A stretch of 64,000 nucleotides of DNA. It comes from Streptomyces omiyaensis (GTDB taxonomy: Bacteria > Actinomycetota > Actinomycetes > Streptomycetales > Streptomycetaceae). Where the stretch lies: contig NZ_BMVV01000018.1 of NCBI RefSeq assembly GCF_014650895.1, positions 1 through 64,000 on the forward strand, written 5' to 3'. A program made the position numbers and the translations under genes. The notes beneath the pieces were generated by a model that was not told the DNA's origin, ran no database searches, and was given only the letters and a program-made list of their open reading frames with translations. The first letter of the stretch is position 1. Each line of letters begins with the position of its first letter. Shown piece by piece: positions 33,667-42,130 of this stretch.

Positions 33667-35142
33667 TCAGGTGAGCAGGCCCGCCGCGGCGGCCGTCAGC
33701 ACCTCCTCGACGCGCTGCCGGGTCCCGTCGTCGCGGGGCACCGGCGGGAGGGTCTCCCCCGCTCCCGTGCCCCAGGCCGCCGCGAGGGCCACCGGGTCCT
33801 CTCCGGTCACCGCGCCCGCGGCGAGGGCGGCGGCGCCGAGGGCGACGAGCTCCCCGGCGGCGGGGACGACGAGGGGGCGGCCGGAGAGCCGGCGGACGGT
33901 CTCCGTCCAGGTCCGGCCGCGCGCGCCGCCGCCGATCAGGCGCAGCGGCCGGTCCCGCACGGCCGGGTCCGCGGGGTCGAGGCCGCAGGCGGCGAGGAGG
34001 CCGTCGAGGGCGCGCAGCAGGGTGAAGGCGGCGCCCTCGTAGGCGGCGCCGAGGACCGCGCGGGGGTCCGTGGTGTGGCGCAGGCCGGTGACGAGGCCGG
34101 AGGCGGCGGGGAGGTCGGGGGTGCGCTCGCCGTCCAGGTACGGCAGGACGACCGTGCCGCCGCCGGGCAGGGCGTCCTCGCGGTCGAGGCCGAGGAGGGC
34201 GGCGAAGCGGTCGACGGCGAGGGTGCAGTTGAGGGTGCAGCCGAGGGGCAGGTGGGTGCCGTCGGTGGCGGCGAAGCCGGCCAGGGCGGGGTCGGCGGGG
34301 CGGGCGCGGGTGGCGGCGAAGACGGTGCCCGAGGTGCCGAGACTGACGACCGGGTGGTCGAGCAGGCCGGCGGCGCCGAGCCCGAGGCCGACGGCGGCGG
34401 CCATGTTGTCGCCGGTGCCGGCGGCGACCGCGACCGTGCGGGGCAGCCCCAGGGCCTCGGCGGCGGCCCCGGTCAGGCTGCCGGCGCGGGTGGCGCCGGT
34501 GGGGGCCACGGCGGGCAGCCGGTCCGGGTCGAGGCCGAGGAGGTCGAGGAGGCCGGGGTCGTAGGCGCGGTCGGCGGTGGACCACCAGCCGGTGCCGGAG
34601 GCGTCGCCGGGGTCGGTGACGGCCTCGCCGCAGAGCCGTTCGGTGAGCAGGTCGTGCGGGAGGCGGACGGCGGCGGCGGCCTCGGCGTGGTGGGGTTCGC
34701 GCTCGCGGAGCCACTGCCACTTGGCGGCGGTCGTGGAGGCGACGGGGACCGAGCCGGTGCGGTCGAGCCAGGCCTTCGGGCCGAGGCGGTCGGCGAGGGC
34801 GGCGGCCTGGGGGGCGGAGCGGGTGTCGTTCCAGAGGAGGGCGGGCCGCAGCGGGCGGTGGTCGGCGCCGAGCGCGACGAGGCCGTGCTGCTGTCCGGCG
34901 ACGGCGATGCCGGTGACGGTCTCCGGGGTCGCGCCGGCGTCGCGCACCGCCGCGCGGACGGCGGCGACCAGGGCGGTCCACCACTGCTCGGGATCGCTCT
35001 CGCGGGCTCCGCCGGTGCCGGTGACGGTGTGCGGGGCGCGGCCGAGGCCGAGGACCTCGCCGGTCGCGGCGTCGACGGCGACGGCCTTGGCGGACTGCGT
35101 GGAGCTGTCCACGCCGATCACGACGGAGCGGCTGACGGGCAC
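33667..35142 (-). CDS. xylB: Xylulokinase
   Basis: 491 aa FGGY-family sugar kinase. Start VVIGVDSSTQSAKAVAV (ATP/Mg loop), AVAGQQHGLVAL with the catalytic-site QQHG, LLWNDTRSAPQA, and the ATP-binding IGGGARGRTWTETVRRLSG near the end. It phosphorylates D-xylulose to xylulose 5-phosphate, the second step of xylose use, in the cytoplasm. It is divergent from xylA across 140 nt that hold a GTTATCTCAGAAAAC operator, so both are likely derepressed by xylose. Confidence 0.96.
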   Translation of the reverse strand: MPVSRSVVIGVDSSTQSAKAVAVDAATGEVLGLGRAPHTVTGTGGARESDPEQWWTALVAAVRAAVRDAGATPETVTGIAVAGQQHGLVALGADHRPLRPALLWNDTRSAPQAAALADRLGPKAWLDRTGSVPVASTTAAKWQWLREREPHHAEAAAAVRLPHDLLTERLCGEAVTDPGDASGTGWWSTADRAYDPGLLDLLGLDPDRLPAVAPTGATRAGSLTGAAAEALGLPRTVAVAAGTGDNMAAAVGLGLGAAGLLDHPVVSLGTSGTVFAATRARPADPALAGFAATDGTHLPLGCTLNCTLAVDRFAALLGLDREDALPGGGTVVLPYLDGERTPDLPAASGLVTGLRHTTDPRAVLGAAYEGAAFTLLRALDGLLAACGLDPADPAVRDRPLRLIGGGARGRTWTETVRRLSGRPLVVPAAGELVALGAAALAAGAVTGEDPVALAAAWGTGAGETLPPVPRDDGTRQRVEEVLTAAAAGLLT

Positions 35143-35237
35143 GCCCTCACCTCATTCTCTTCTCCGCGGCCCCGTGGGGTGTTCTCCGTTCCGCGGCTTC
35201 GCGGGGTCTGGCGCCGCCGGGCATCGGTGGCGTATTA

Positions 35238-35252
35238 GTTATCTCAGAAAAC
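35238..35252. promoter_or_regulatory. Xylose-type operator between xylB and xylA
   Basis: GTTATCT-C-AGAAAAC, a 15-bp near-palindrome (6 of 7 arm positions match), embedded in AT-rich DNA 31 bp before xylA and 96 bp before xylB. The same 15-mer, with its flanks over about 20 bp, recurs at 61990-62004 in front of the alpha-xylosidase gene. Likely bound by the ROK protein encoded at 29052-30260. Confidence 0.85.
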
Positions 35253-35282
35253 AAATCCCGCCGCCAGAAGAAGGACCCACCC

Positions 35283-36455
35283 ATGTCCGAGCGTTTCTCC
35301 CCCACCCCCGAGGACCGTTTCACCTTCGGCCTGTGGACCGTCGGCTGGCAGGGCCGCGACCCCTTCGGCGACGCGACCCGCCCCGCCCTCGACCCCGTCG
35401 AGTCGGTCGAGCGGCTGGCCGGCCTCGGGGCGTACGGCGTGACCTTCCACGACGACGACCTGATCCCCTTCGGCGCTCCGGAGGCGGAGCGCGAGGCCAC
35501 CGTGAAGCGCTTCCGGGACGCCCTCGACCGCACCGGCCTGAAGGTGCCGATGGCCACCACCAACCTCTTCACCCACCCGGTCTTCAAGGACGGCGCCTTC
35601 ACCGCCAACGACCGGGACGTGCGCCGCTTCGCGCTGCGCAAGACGATCCGCAACATCGACCTGGCCGTCGAACTCGGCGCGCGGGTGTACGTCGCCTGGG
35701 GCGGGCGCGAGGGCGCCGAGTCCGGCGCGGCGAAGGACGTGCGGGTCGCCCTGGACCGGATGAAGGAGGCCTTCGACCTCCTCGGCCAGTACGTCACCGA
35801 GCAGGGGTACGACCTCCGGTTCGCGATCGAGCCCAAGCCGAACGAGCCGCGCGGCGACATCCTGCTCCCCACGGTCGGCCACGCCCTCGCCTTCATCGAG
35901 CGCCTGGAACGGCCCGAACTGGTGGGCGTGAACCCGGAGACGGGGCACGAGCAGATGGCCGGGCTCAACTTCCCGCACGGCATCGCGCAGGCGCTGTGGG
36001 CGGGCAAGCTCTTCCACATCGACCTCAACGGGCAGTCCGGCATCAAGTACGACCAGGACTTCCGCTTCGGCGCGGGCGACCTGCGCCAGGCGTTCTGGCT
36101 GGTGGACCTGCTGGAGTCGGCCGGCTACGCCGGTCCCCGCCACTTCGACTTCAAGCCGGTGCGCACCGACGGCTTCGACGGCGTCTGGGAGTCGGCGAGG
36201 AACTGCATGCGGAACTACCTGGTCCTCAAGGAGCGGGCGGCCGGCTTCCGCGCCGACGCCGAGGTGCGGGAGGCGCTCGCCGCCTCCCGGCTGCCCGAAC
36301 TGGCCGTGCCCACCGCCGCCGAGGGCCTGGCCGAGCTGCTGGCCGACCCGACCGCGTACGAGTCCTTCGACGCGGACGCCGCCGCGGCGCGCTCGATGGC
36401 CTTCGAGCGCCTGGACCAGCTGGCCCTGGAGCACCTGCTCGGCGTCCGGCGCTGA
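35283..36455 (+). CDS. xylA: Xylose isomerase
   Basis: 390 aa, class I actinobacterial xylose isomerase (Streptomyces enzymes have 387-388). TPEDRFTFGLWTVGWQGRD starts the TIM barrel. The catalytic His/Asp pair is in TFHDDDL, FAIEPKPNEPRGD carries the metal-bridging Glu and the Lys, and LNGQSGIKYDQDFRFG plus GPRHFDFKP hold the remaining Asp ligands. It interconverts D-xylose and D-xylulose (and glucose/fructose), needing two divalent metals. Start ATG after AGAAGGA. Divergent from xylB and controlled with it. Confidence 0.98.
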   Translation: MSERFSPTPEDRFTFGLWTVGWQGRDPFGDATRPALDPVESVERLAGLGAYGVTFHDDDLIPFGAPEAEREATVKRFRDALDRTGLKVPMATTNLFTHPVFKDGAFTANDRDVRRFALRKTIRNIDLAVELGARVYVAWGGREGAESGAAKDVRVALDRMKEAFDLLGQYVTEQGYDLRFAIEPKPNEPRGDILLPTVGHALAFIERLERPELVGVNPETGHEQMAGLNFPHGIAQALWAGKLFHIDLNGQSGIKYDQDFRFGAGDLRQAFWLVDLLESAGYAGPRHFDFKPVRTDGFDGVWESARNCMRNYLVLKERAAGFRADAEVREALAASRLPELAVPTAAEGLAELLADPTAYESFDADAAAARSMAFERLDQLALEHLLGVRR

Positions 36456-36482
36456 TCCGGGGCCCCGGGGACACGGGGCCGG

Positions 36483-36545
36483 CCCGGGCCTCGGGGCCCG
36501 GGCTTCCGGTCGCGGGCTTCCGGTCGCGGCCGCGAGGCCCGGGCC
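36483..36545. repeat. Inverted and direct repeats behind xylA
   Basis: CCCGGGCCTCG (36483-36493) is inverted at 36533-36543, and between them GGGCTTCCGGTCGC occurs twice in tandem. It may be the xylA terminator. The rest of the gap 36456-36716 shows nothing else. Confidence 0.5.
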
Positions 36546-36716
36546 GGGGCTTCGGGCCCGGGCCGCGGGCCGCACCGGCCCGGACCCGCTCCCCCGCGGG
36601 TCCGTGCGTCGGCCGGTCGCCCGGGCCCGGCTCCTGCGACACTACGAACCGCGGGGCGACGGTGCCGTCCGGGACCGGGCCGCCGCCCGAACCGGACCGT
36701 CCCCGAGGAAGTGCTG

Positions 36717-37433
36717 ATGCGCGTCGCGCTCTTCGTCACCTGCGTCAACGACGCGGTGTTCCCGGCGACCGGGGTGGCCACGGTCAGGCTGCTCGAACGG
36801 CTGGGGGTGGAGGTGGACTTCCCGGCGGCGCAGACCTGCTGCGGACAGCCCCCGTTCAACACCGGCTACCGCCGGGAGACCGCGCCGCTGGTCCGGCGCA
36901 CGGTCGGCGCCTTCGAGGGGTACGACCACGTCGTCGTCCCCTCGGGGTCGTGCGCGGCGATGGTCCGCCACCACTACCCGGCCTTCGGCCCGGACGCGGC
37001 GGCGCTCGGGCCGCGGACGTACGAGCTGACCGAGTTCCTGGTGGACGTGCTGGGGGTGACGGACGTGGGCGCGTACTTCCCGCACACGGTCACCTACCAC
37101 CCGTCCTGCCACGGACTGCGGATGCTCGGGCTCGGGGCGCGCCCGCGCCGGCTCCTGGAGTCCGTGAAGGGGCTCGAACTGCGGGAGCTGCCGGGGGCGG
37201 AGGAGTGCTGCGGCTTCGGCGGCACCTTCGCCGTGAAGAACCCGGACGTGTCGGCGGCGATGGGCGCGGACAAGGTGGCGAACGCGGTGGCGACCGGCGC
37301 CGAGGTGCTGTGCGGCGCGGACAACTCGTGCCTGCTGCACGTGGGCGGCATGCTGAGCCGGCGGGGGGTGCCGCTGCGGGCGGTGCACCTGGCGGAGGTC
37401 CTGGCGAGCACGGAAGAGGAGCCCTGGCGGTGA
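36717..37433 (+). CDS. lutA: Lactate utilisation protein LutA, (Fe-S)-binding
   Basis: 238 aa with two cysteine-rich CCG motifs: TCCGQPPFNTGY and ECCGFGGTFAVK, each with a further Cys (VPSGSCAAM, YHPSCHGLR), as in the glycolate-oxidase/heterodisulfide-reductase family. With LutB and LutC it forms the iron-sulfur L-lactate dehydrogenase complex. ATG 36717 follows GAGGAA. First gene of the lutABC operon; the next gene starts within its stop codon (GTGA). Confidence 0.95.
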   Translation: MRVALFVTCVNDAVFPATGVATVRLLERLGVEVDFPAAQTCCGQPPFNTGYRRETAPLVRRTVGAFEGYDHVVVPSGSCAAMVRHHYPAFGPDAAALGPRTYELTEFLVDVLGVTDVGAYFPHTVTYHPSCHGLRMLGLGARPRRLLESVKGLELRELPGAEECCGFGGTFAVKNPDVSAAMGADKVANAVATGAEVLCGADNSCLLHVGGMLSRRGVPLRAVHLAEVLASTEEEPWR

Positions 37434-38902
37434 GCGGAGTCTTCGTCGGCATGCCGGCCTTCCCGGAGGCCGCGCGCGAGGCGGTGCGGGACGGGCGGCT
37501 GCGGGCCAACCTGCGGCACGCCACGCACACGATCCGCGACAAGCGGGCGCGGGCGGTGGCCGAGCTGGCCGACTGGGCGGAGCTGCGCGAGGCGGGGAAG
37601 CGGATCAAGGACCGGACGCTCCGTCACCTCGACACGCATCTGATCCGGTTGGAGGAGGCGGTGACGGCGGCGGGCGGCACGGTGCACTGGGCGGCGGACG
37701 CGGCCGAGGCCAACCGGATCGTCACCGAACTGGTGAAGGCCACCGGCGAGACCGAGGTCGTCAAGGTCAAGTCGATGGCCACCCAGGAGATCGGCCTCAA
37801 CGACCACCTGGAGACCGAAGGCATCCGCGCCTACGAGACCGACCTCGCGGAACTGATCGTGCAGCTCGGCGAGGACCGGCCCTCGCACATCCTCGTCCCC
37901 GCCATCCACCGCAACCGCGCCGAGATCCGCGACATCTTCCGCACCCAGATGGGATGTTGGGGCCGCCCCGCACCGGACGGCCTGTCCGACTCCCCCGCCG
38001 AACTGGCCGAGGCCGCCCGCCTCCACCTCCGCGAGAAGTTCCTCCGCGCCAAGGTCGGCATCTCCGGCGCGAACTTCATGGTCGCCGAGACCGGCACCCT
38101 CGTCGTCGTCGAGTCCGAGGGCAACGGCCGCATGTGCCTCACCCTGCCCGAGACCCTCATCTCCGTCGTCGGCATCGAGAAGGTCGTGCCCACCTGGCGG
38201 GACCTGGAAGTCTTCCTCCAGACCCTCCCCCGCTCCTCCACCGCCGAGCGGATGAACCCGTACACGAGCATGTGGACGGGGACGACGGACGACGACGGGC
38301 CGCAGGCCTTCCACCTCGTCCTCCTCGACAACGGCCGCACCGACGCCCTCGCCGACGAGGTCGGCCGGCAGGCCCTGCGCTGCATCCGCTGCTCCGCCTG
38401 CCTCAACGTCTGCCCCGTGTACGAGCGGGCCGGCGGGCACGCCTACGGCTCCGTCTACCCCGGCCCCATCGGCGCCATCCTCACCCCCCAACTGCGCGGC
38501 ACCACCAGCGAGGTCGACGCCTCCCTCCCCTACGCCTCCTCCCTCTGCGGCGCCTGCTACGACGTCTGCCCCGTCGCCATCGACATCCCCGAAGTCCTCG
38601 TCCACCTCCGCGAGAAGGTCGCCGACCGGGGCGGGAAGGGACACCGCCTGGAGAAGGCCGCGATCAAGGCCGCCGGGTGGGTCCTCGACCATCCCGCCGC
38701 CCTCGCCGCCGGCGAACGCCTCGCCTCGAAGACCCGCACACTGCACCCGAGGAAGCTCCCCGGGCCGGGAGTCGGTCCGTGGACGGAGAGCCGCGACCTG
38801 CCCGAACTGCCCGCCGAGCCCTTCCGCGACTGGTGGAGGAGGAACCGCGGCAAGAACCGCCCGGAGCCCCGCCCCGAGGACCGCACCGGAGACCGCCCGT
38901 GA
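37430..38902 (+). CDS. lutB: Lactate utilisation protein LutB, 4Fe-4S oxidoreductase
   Basis: 490 aa. The N-terminal ~300 residues are a LUD domain (NRIVTELVKATGETEVVKVKS, GANFMVAETGTLVVVESEGN). It is followed by two ferredoxin-type clusters, CIRCSACLNVCPVY and CGACYDVCPVAIDIP. LutB is the electron-transfer core of the LutABC complex oxidising L-lactate to pyruvate. Its GTG start overlaps the lutA stop, and its own stop overlaps the lutC start. Length and cysteine spacing are standard. Confidence 0.96.
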   Translation: MSGVFVGMPAFPEAAREAVRDGRLRANLRHATHTIRDKRARAVAELADWAELREAGKRIKDRTLRHLDTHLIRLEEAVTAAGGTVHWAADAAEANRIVTELVKATGETEVVKVKSMATQEIGLNDHLETEGIRAYETDLAELIVQLGEDRPSHILVPAIHRNRAEIRDIFRTQMGCWGRPAPDGLSDSPAELAEAARLHLREKFLRAKVGISGANFMVAETGTLVVVESEGNGRMCLTLPETLISVVGIEKVVPTWRDLEVFLQTLPRSSTAERMNPYTSMWTGTTDDDGPQAFHLVLLDNGRTDALADEVGRQALRCIRCSACLNVCPVYERAGGHAYGSVYPGPIGAILTPQLRGTTSEVDASLPYASSLCGACYDVCPVAIDIPEVLVHLREKVADRGGKGHRLEKAAIKAAGWVLDHPAALAAGERLASKTRTLHPRKLPGPGVGPWTESRDLPELPAEPFRDWWRRNRGKNRPEPRPEDRTGDRP

Positions 38903-39603
38903 GCCAGACCTCCCGCGACCGGATCCTCGCCCGGATCCGGTCCGCCGTCGCGACCGCACCCGAGGCGCCCGAGGTGCCCCGGACGTACCTGACCCGGCAC
39001 GTCCCGGACGGCCCGGACGCGGTCCTCGACCTGCTGCACGAGAACCTGGCCGACTACCGGGCCCACGTCCACCGCACCGACCCGGCCGGGCTGCCGGGGC
39101 TGATCGCCCGGCTGCTCGACGAGCGGGGCGCGCGGAGCGTCGTCGTGCCCCCGGGGCTGCCGGAGGCCTGGCTGGCGGAGTGCGGCGCCGGGCGGGTGGC
39201 CGACGGGCCCGGGCTCACCCCGGCGGTGCTGGACTCCGTGGACGCGGTGGTGACCGGCTGCGCGCTGGCGGTCGCGGAGACCGGGACGCTGGTGCTCGAC
39301 GGCGGTCCGGGGCAGGGGCGGCGCGCCCTCACCCTCGTACCGGACCTGCACGTGTGTGTCGTACGGGCTCCGGAGCAGGTGGTGGCCTCGGTGCCGGAGG
39401 CGCTGCCCCGGCTGGACCCGCTGCGGGCGCTGACCTGGATCTCGGGCCCGTCGGCGACGAGCGACATCGAACTGGACCGGGTGGAGGGCGTCCACGGCCC
39501 CCGCACCCTGGAGGTGGTCCTGGTGCGGGGCGCCCGGACCGTGTCCGGCGGACCGGCGACGGACCGGGAGGCGACGGACCGGGAGGCGACGGACCGGCGA
39601 TGA
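38899..39603 (+). CDS. lutC: Lactate utilisation protein LutC
   Basis: 234 aa LUD-domain protein (SQTSRDRILARIRSAV, VVVPPGLPEAWL, VTGCALAVAETGTLVLDGG, GPSATSDIELDRVEGVHGP), the third subunit of LutABC. GTG start overlapping the lutB TGA. The last 15 residues are ATDREATDREATDRR, encoded by three 15-bp repeats (39556-39600), an expansion that is unlikely to matter for function. Confidence 0.95.
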   Translation: MSQTSRDRILARIRSAVATAPEAPEVPRTYLTRHVPDGPDAVLDLLHENLADYRAHVHRTDPAGLPGLIARLLDERGARSVVVPPGLPEAWLAECGAGRVADGPGLTPAVLDSVDAVVTGCALAVAETGTLVLDGGPGQGRRALTLVPDLHVCVVRAPEQVVASVPEALPRLDPLRALTWISGPSATSDIELDRVEGVHGPRTLEVVLVRGARTVSGGPATDREATDREATDRR

Positions 39604-39792
39604 GCCGTCCGCGGGGACGGGCGGGCGGTGCGGGTGGCCGGGGGTGGGCTCGGGCGGAGGCGCTCGACGCCGCCGGGGGCGTCGAGCGGGCCGGTGCCGG
39701 CGGCGGGATGGCTCGCCCCCCGCTGAGACCGCGCGTGACGACGGGCCGGGCCCCGGGGGTCCGGCCCTTCCCGTCCCGGGGACCCCGGCGGG

Positions 39793-40602
39793 TCAGCGGA
39801 CCGGGCCCCGGTGGCCCAGGCGGGCGGAGAGCTCGCCGGCACCCCGGACGGCGAGGGCGGTGAGCTCGCCCTCCCGGGCCTCGTCCCAGCGGATGACGGG
39901 GACGGAGACGGAGAGCGCGGCGACGACGCGGCCCGAGCGGTCGCGGACGGGCGCGGCGACGCAGCAGACGTCCGGGTGGGACTCGCGCCGCTCGACGGCG
40001 ACGCCGAGGGCGGCGATCCCGTCGAGGGCGGCGCGCAGCGCGTCCGGGTCGGTGACGCTCCACGGGGTCATGCCGATCAGCCGTCGTCCGTCGGCGAGTT
40101 CGCCGGGCAGCCCGTCGAGGAGTTCGCCGAGGAGCCCGTCGCGCTCGTCGGCGGGGAGCCCGGCGAGGAGCATCTTGCCGGCCGCCGTGCAGTGGGCGGG
40201 CAGCCGCCGGCCGGCCGCCGCCACCATGCGGACGGCGTGGGTGGAGTCCACCGTGGCGACGTGGATGACGTGGGCGTCCTCCAGGAGGGCGACCCGCACG
40301 GTCTCGCCGCAGGCCGCGGCGGTCCCGCGGGCGACCTCGCGGCCCTCCGCGGCGAGGTCGAGCCGCTCGGCGTACCGGCTGCCGAGCTGGTAGGTGCGCA
40401 CCCCGAGCCGGTAGCGGCCGGGCCGTTCCGGCACGGCGACGAGGTAGTGGCGGGCGGCGAGGGTGGAGACCAGCTCGTGGGTCGTGGTGCGGGGCAGCCC
40501 GAGCCTGCGGGTGATCTCGGGTGCGGAGAGCGTGCCGTCGCCCTGGAGGAAGAGCTCCAGGATGTCGAACGCCCTGGTCACCGCCGGTACGAGTCGCCCC
40601 AT
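39793..40602 (-). CDS. IclR-family transcriptional regulator
   Basis: 269 aa. HTH at residues 1-65 (AVTRAFDILELFLQGDGTLS, then LGLPRTTTHELVSTLAARHY) and a GAF-like IclR effector domain (VDSTHAVRMVAAAGRRLPAHCTAAGKMLLAGL, RRESHPDVCCVAAPVRDRSG). It resembles regulators of small organic acids and sugar acids. It converges on lutABC across 189 nt without features and could regulate that operon, but no operator is visible. Confidence 0.93.
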   Translation of the reverse strand: MGRLVPAVTRAFDILELFLQGDGTLSAPEITRRLGLPRTTTHELVSTLAARHYLVAVPERPGRYRLGVRTYQLGSRYAERLDLAAEGREVARGTAAACGETVRVALLEDAHVIHVATVDSTHAVRMVAAAGRRLPAHCTAAGKMLLAGLPADERDGLLGELLDGLPGELADGRRLIGMTPWSVTDPDALRAALDGIAALGVAVERRESHPDVCCVAAPVRDRSGRVVAALSVSVPVIRWDEAREGELTALAVRGAGELSARLGHRGPVR

Positions 40603-40892
40603 GTCGCCCGCCTCCCCCTCGTGCCGTTCGACCTGTCGGACGGCGGCCGGTATCGCGCACGAAGACTAACCGGGCACCGGGGGCCGGGCAACGGCCCCCG
40701 TGCGAAGGGCTCCTGACGGCGGGCTCCCGACGGCCGCGGCCCGCCCTCCCCGCCGTGGAAGCGGAGCCGGCGCGCCCCGGCTCCGGCTCCGACCCGGGCC
40801 CGGCTCCGCCCCGGCCCCCGCCCCTTGCTCCGCACCCGCCTCCGACTCCGCACCCGCCCTCGGCTCCGCTCTCGACTCCGACTCCGCACCCG

Positions 40893-40937
<45 letters not shown>

Positions 40938-40951
40938 CGGCGAGCACGTCG

Positions 40952-40965
40952 TCGAAGCGCTTCGA
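40952..40965. promoter_or_regulatory. LacI-type operator upstream of the LacI gene
   Basis: TCGAAGCGCTTCGA, a perfect 14-bp palindrome with the central CG of LacI operators. Identical copies stand at 50149 and 50322. It precedes the predicted promoter of the regulator gene by ~20 bp. Confidence 0.85.
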
Positions 40966-40984
40966 TTTCCTGTCGTCCCCACTC

Positions 40985-41013
40985 TGGACACTCCCCCTCC
41001 CCCGCGTTACGGT
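40985..41013 (+). promoter_or_regulatory. Predicted promoter of the LacI gene
   Basis: -35 TGGACA (40985-40990), 17-bp spacer, -10 TACGGT (41008-41013). Flanked by one perfect and one degenerate operator. Confidence 0.5.
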
Positions 41014-41052
41014 CTCGCTGGGTCGCCTGGAACGATCACCCGACCGTCTCCG

Positions 41053-41066
41053 TCGAAGCGATTCAC
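41053..41066. promoter_or_regulatory. Degenerate second LacI-type operator
   Basis: TCGAAGCGATTCAC matches the perfect operator at 11 of 14 positions and lies 33 bp before the regulator start codon, as expected for a weak autoregulatory site. Confidence 0.55.
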
Positions 41067-41098
41067 TTCCGTCACAGTCCTGCCCACGGGGAGATCGG

Positions 41099-42130
41099 AT
41101 GGTCACGCTGGCCGAGGTCGCCCGGCACGCCGGGGTGTCGGCCAGCACGGTGAGCTACGTCCTCAGCGGCAAGCGGCCCATCTCCGACCCCACCCGGCGG
41201 CGGGTCCGCGCCAGCATCGACCAGCTCGGCTACCAGCCGCACGCCGGTGCCCGCGCGCTCGCCAGCAGCCGGTCGCGGATCATCGCGCTGATGGTGCCGC
41301 TGCGCACCGACATGTACGTGCCGGTGATGCTGGAGATCGCGGTCGCCGTCGCCACCACCGCCCGGACGCACGGCTACGACGTGCTGCTCCTCACCGGCGA
41401 GGAGGGCCCCTCGGCGCTCCGCCGGGTCACCGGCAGCGGGCTCGCCGAGGCCGTGATCCTGATGGACGTGCAGCTCGACGACGGGCGGCTGCCGCTGCTG
41501 CGGGGGGCCGCGCCGCCCGCCGTCCTCGTCGGGCTCCCCGCCGACCCGGCCGGACTGAACTGCGTGGACCTGGACTTCGCCGCGGCCGGGGCGCTCTGCG
41601 TCGACCACCTGGCCGGGCTCGGACACCGGGAGATCGCCGTCGTCGGCGGCTCCCCCGGCGTGTACGCCCGGCACACCGGCTTCGCCGAGCGGACCCTCGG
41701 CGGCCTGCGCGAGCGGGCCGGGCGCCGGGGCGTCGGGCTGCTGCACCGCCCGTGCGACGGCAGTCACGACGCCGTCGCCGGGGTGCTCGCCCGGATCCTC
41801 GACGAGCGCCCGGCGGTCAGCGCCTTCGTGGTGCAGAACGAGACGGCCGTCGAACCGCTGCTCGCGCTGCTGCGGCGGACCGGACGGGCGGTCCCGGAGG
41901 ACGTGTCGGTGGTCGCGGTCTGCCCGGAGGCGGTGGCCGAGCGGGCGTCGGTGCCGCTCACCTCGGTGGCGATCCCCGCCCAGGAGCTGGGCCGGCGGGC
42001 GGTGGAGCGGCTGTTCGCCCGGCTGACCGGCGCGGACGGGCCGGACGCGGCCGGGGTGGAGCTGCTCGCCCCGGTGCTGACCGTGCGGGCCAGCTCGGGT
42101 CCGCCGCAGGGACGGGCGCTCACGGGCTGA
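41099..42130 (+). CDS. LacI-family transcriptional regulator of the glycan locus
   Basis: 343 aa. HTH (MVTLAEVARHAGVSASTVSY, then VLSGKRPISDPTRRRVRASI), hinge helix (HAGARALASSRS) and a periplasmic-binding-protein-like sugar domain (ALMVPLRTDMYVPVMLEIAV, GHREIAVVGGSPGVYARHTGF). It should repress its own gene, the ABC transporter operon and the GH3 gene through TCGAAGCGCTTCGA sites, and be released by an oligosaccharide. The last 11 bp overlap the end of the convergent GH95 gene. The ATG follows GGGGAGA. Confidence 0.94.
   Translation: MVTLAEVARHAGVSASTVSYVLSGKRPISDPTRRRVRASIDQLGYQPHAGARALASSRSRIIALMVPLRTDMYVPVMLEIAVAVATTARTHGYDVLLLTGEEGPSALRRVTGSGLAEAVILMDVQLDDGRLPLLRGAAPPAVLVGLPADPAGLNCVDLDFAAAGALCVDHLAGLGHREIAVVGGSPGVYARHTGFAERTLGGLRERAGRRGVGLLHRPCDGSHDAVAGVLARILDERPAVSAFVVQNETAVEPLLALLRRTGRAVPEDVSVVAVCPEAVAERASVPLTSVAIPAQELGRRAVERLFARLTGADGPDAAGVELLAPVLTVRASSGPPQGRALTG

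Noticed and set aside
31715..34984. Single 1089-aa minus-strand frame joining the monooxygenase with sequence antisense-overlapping xylB
   Set aside because: The upstream part is Arg/Pro repeat noise overlapping xylB. A GGAGG-preceded GTG at 33391 gives the normal monooxygenase length.
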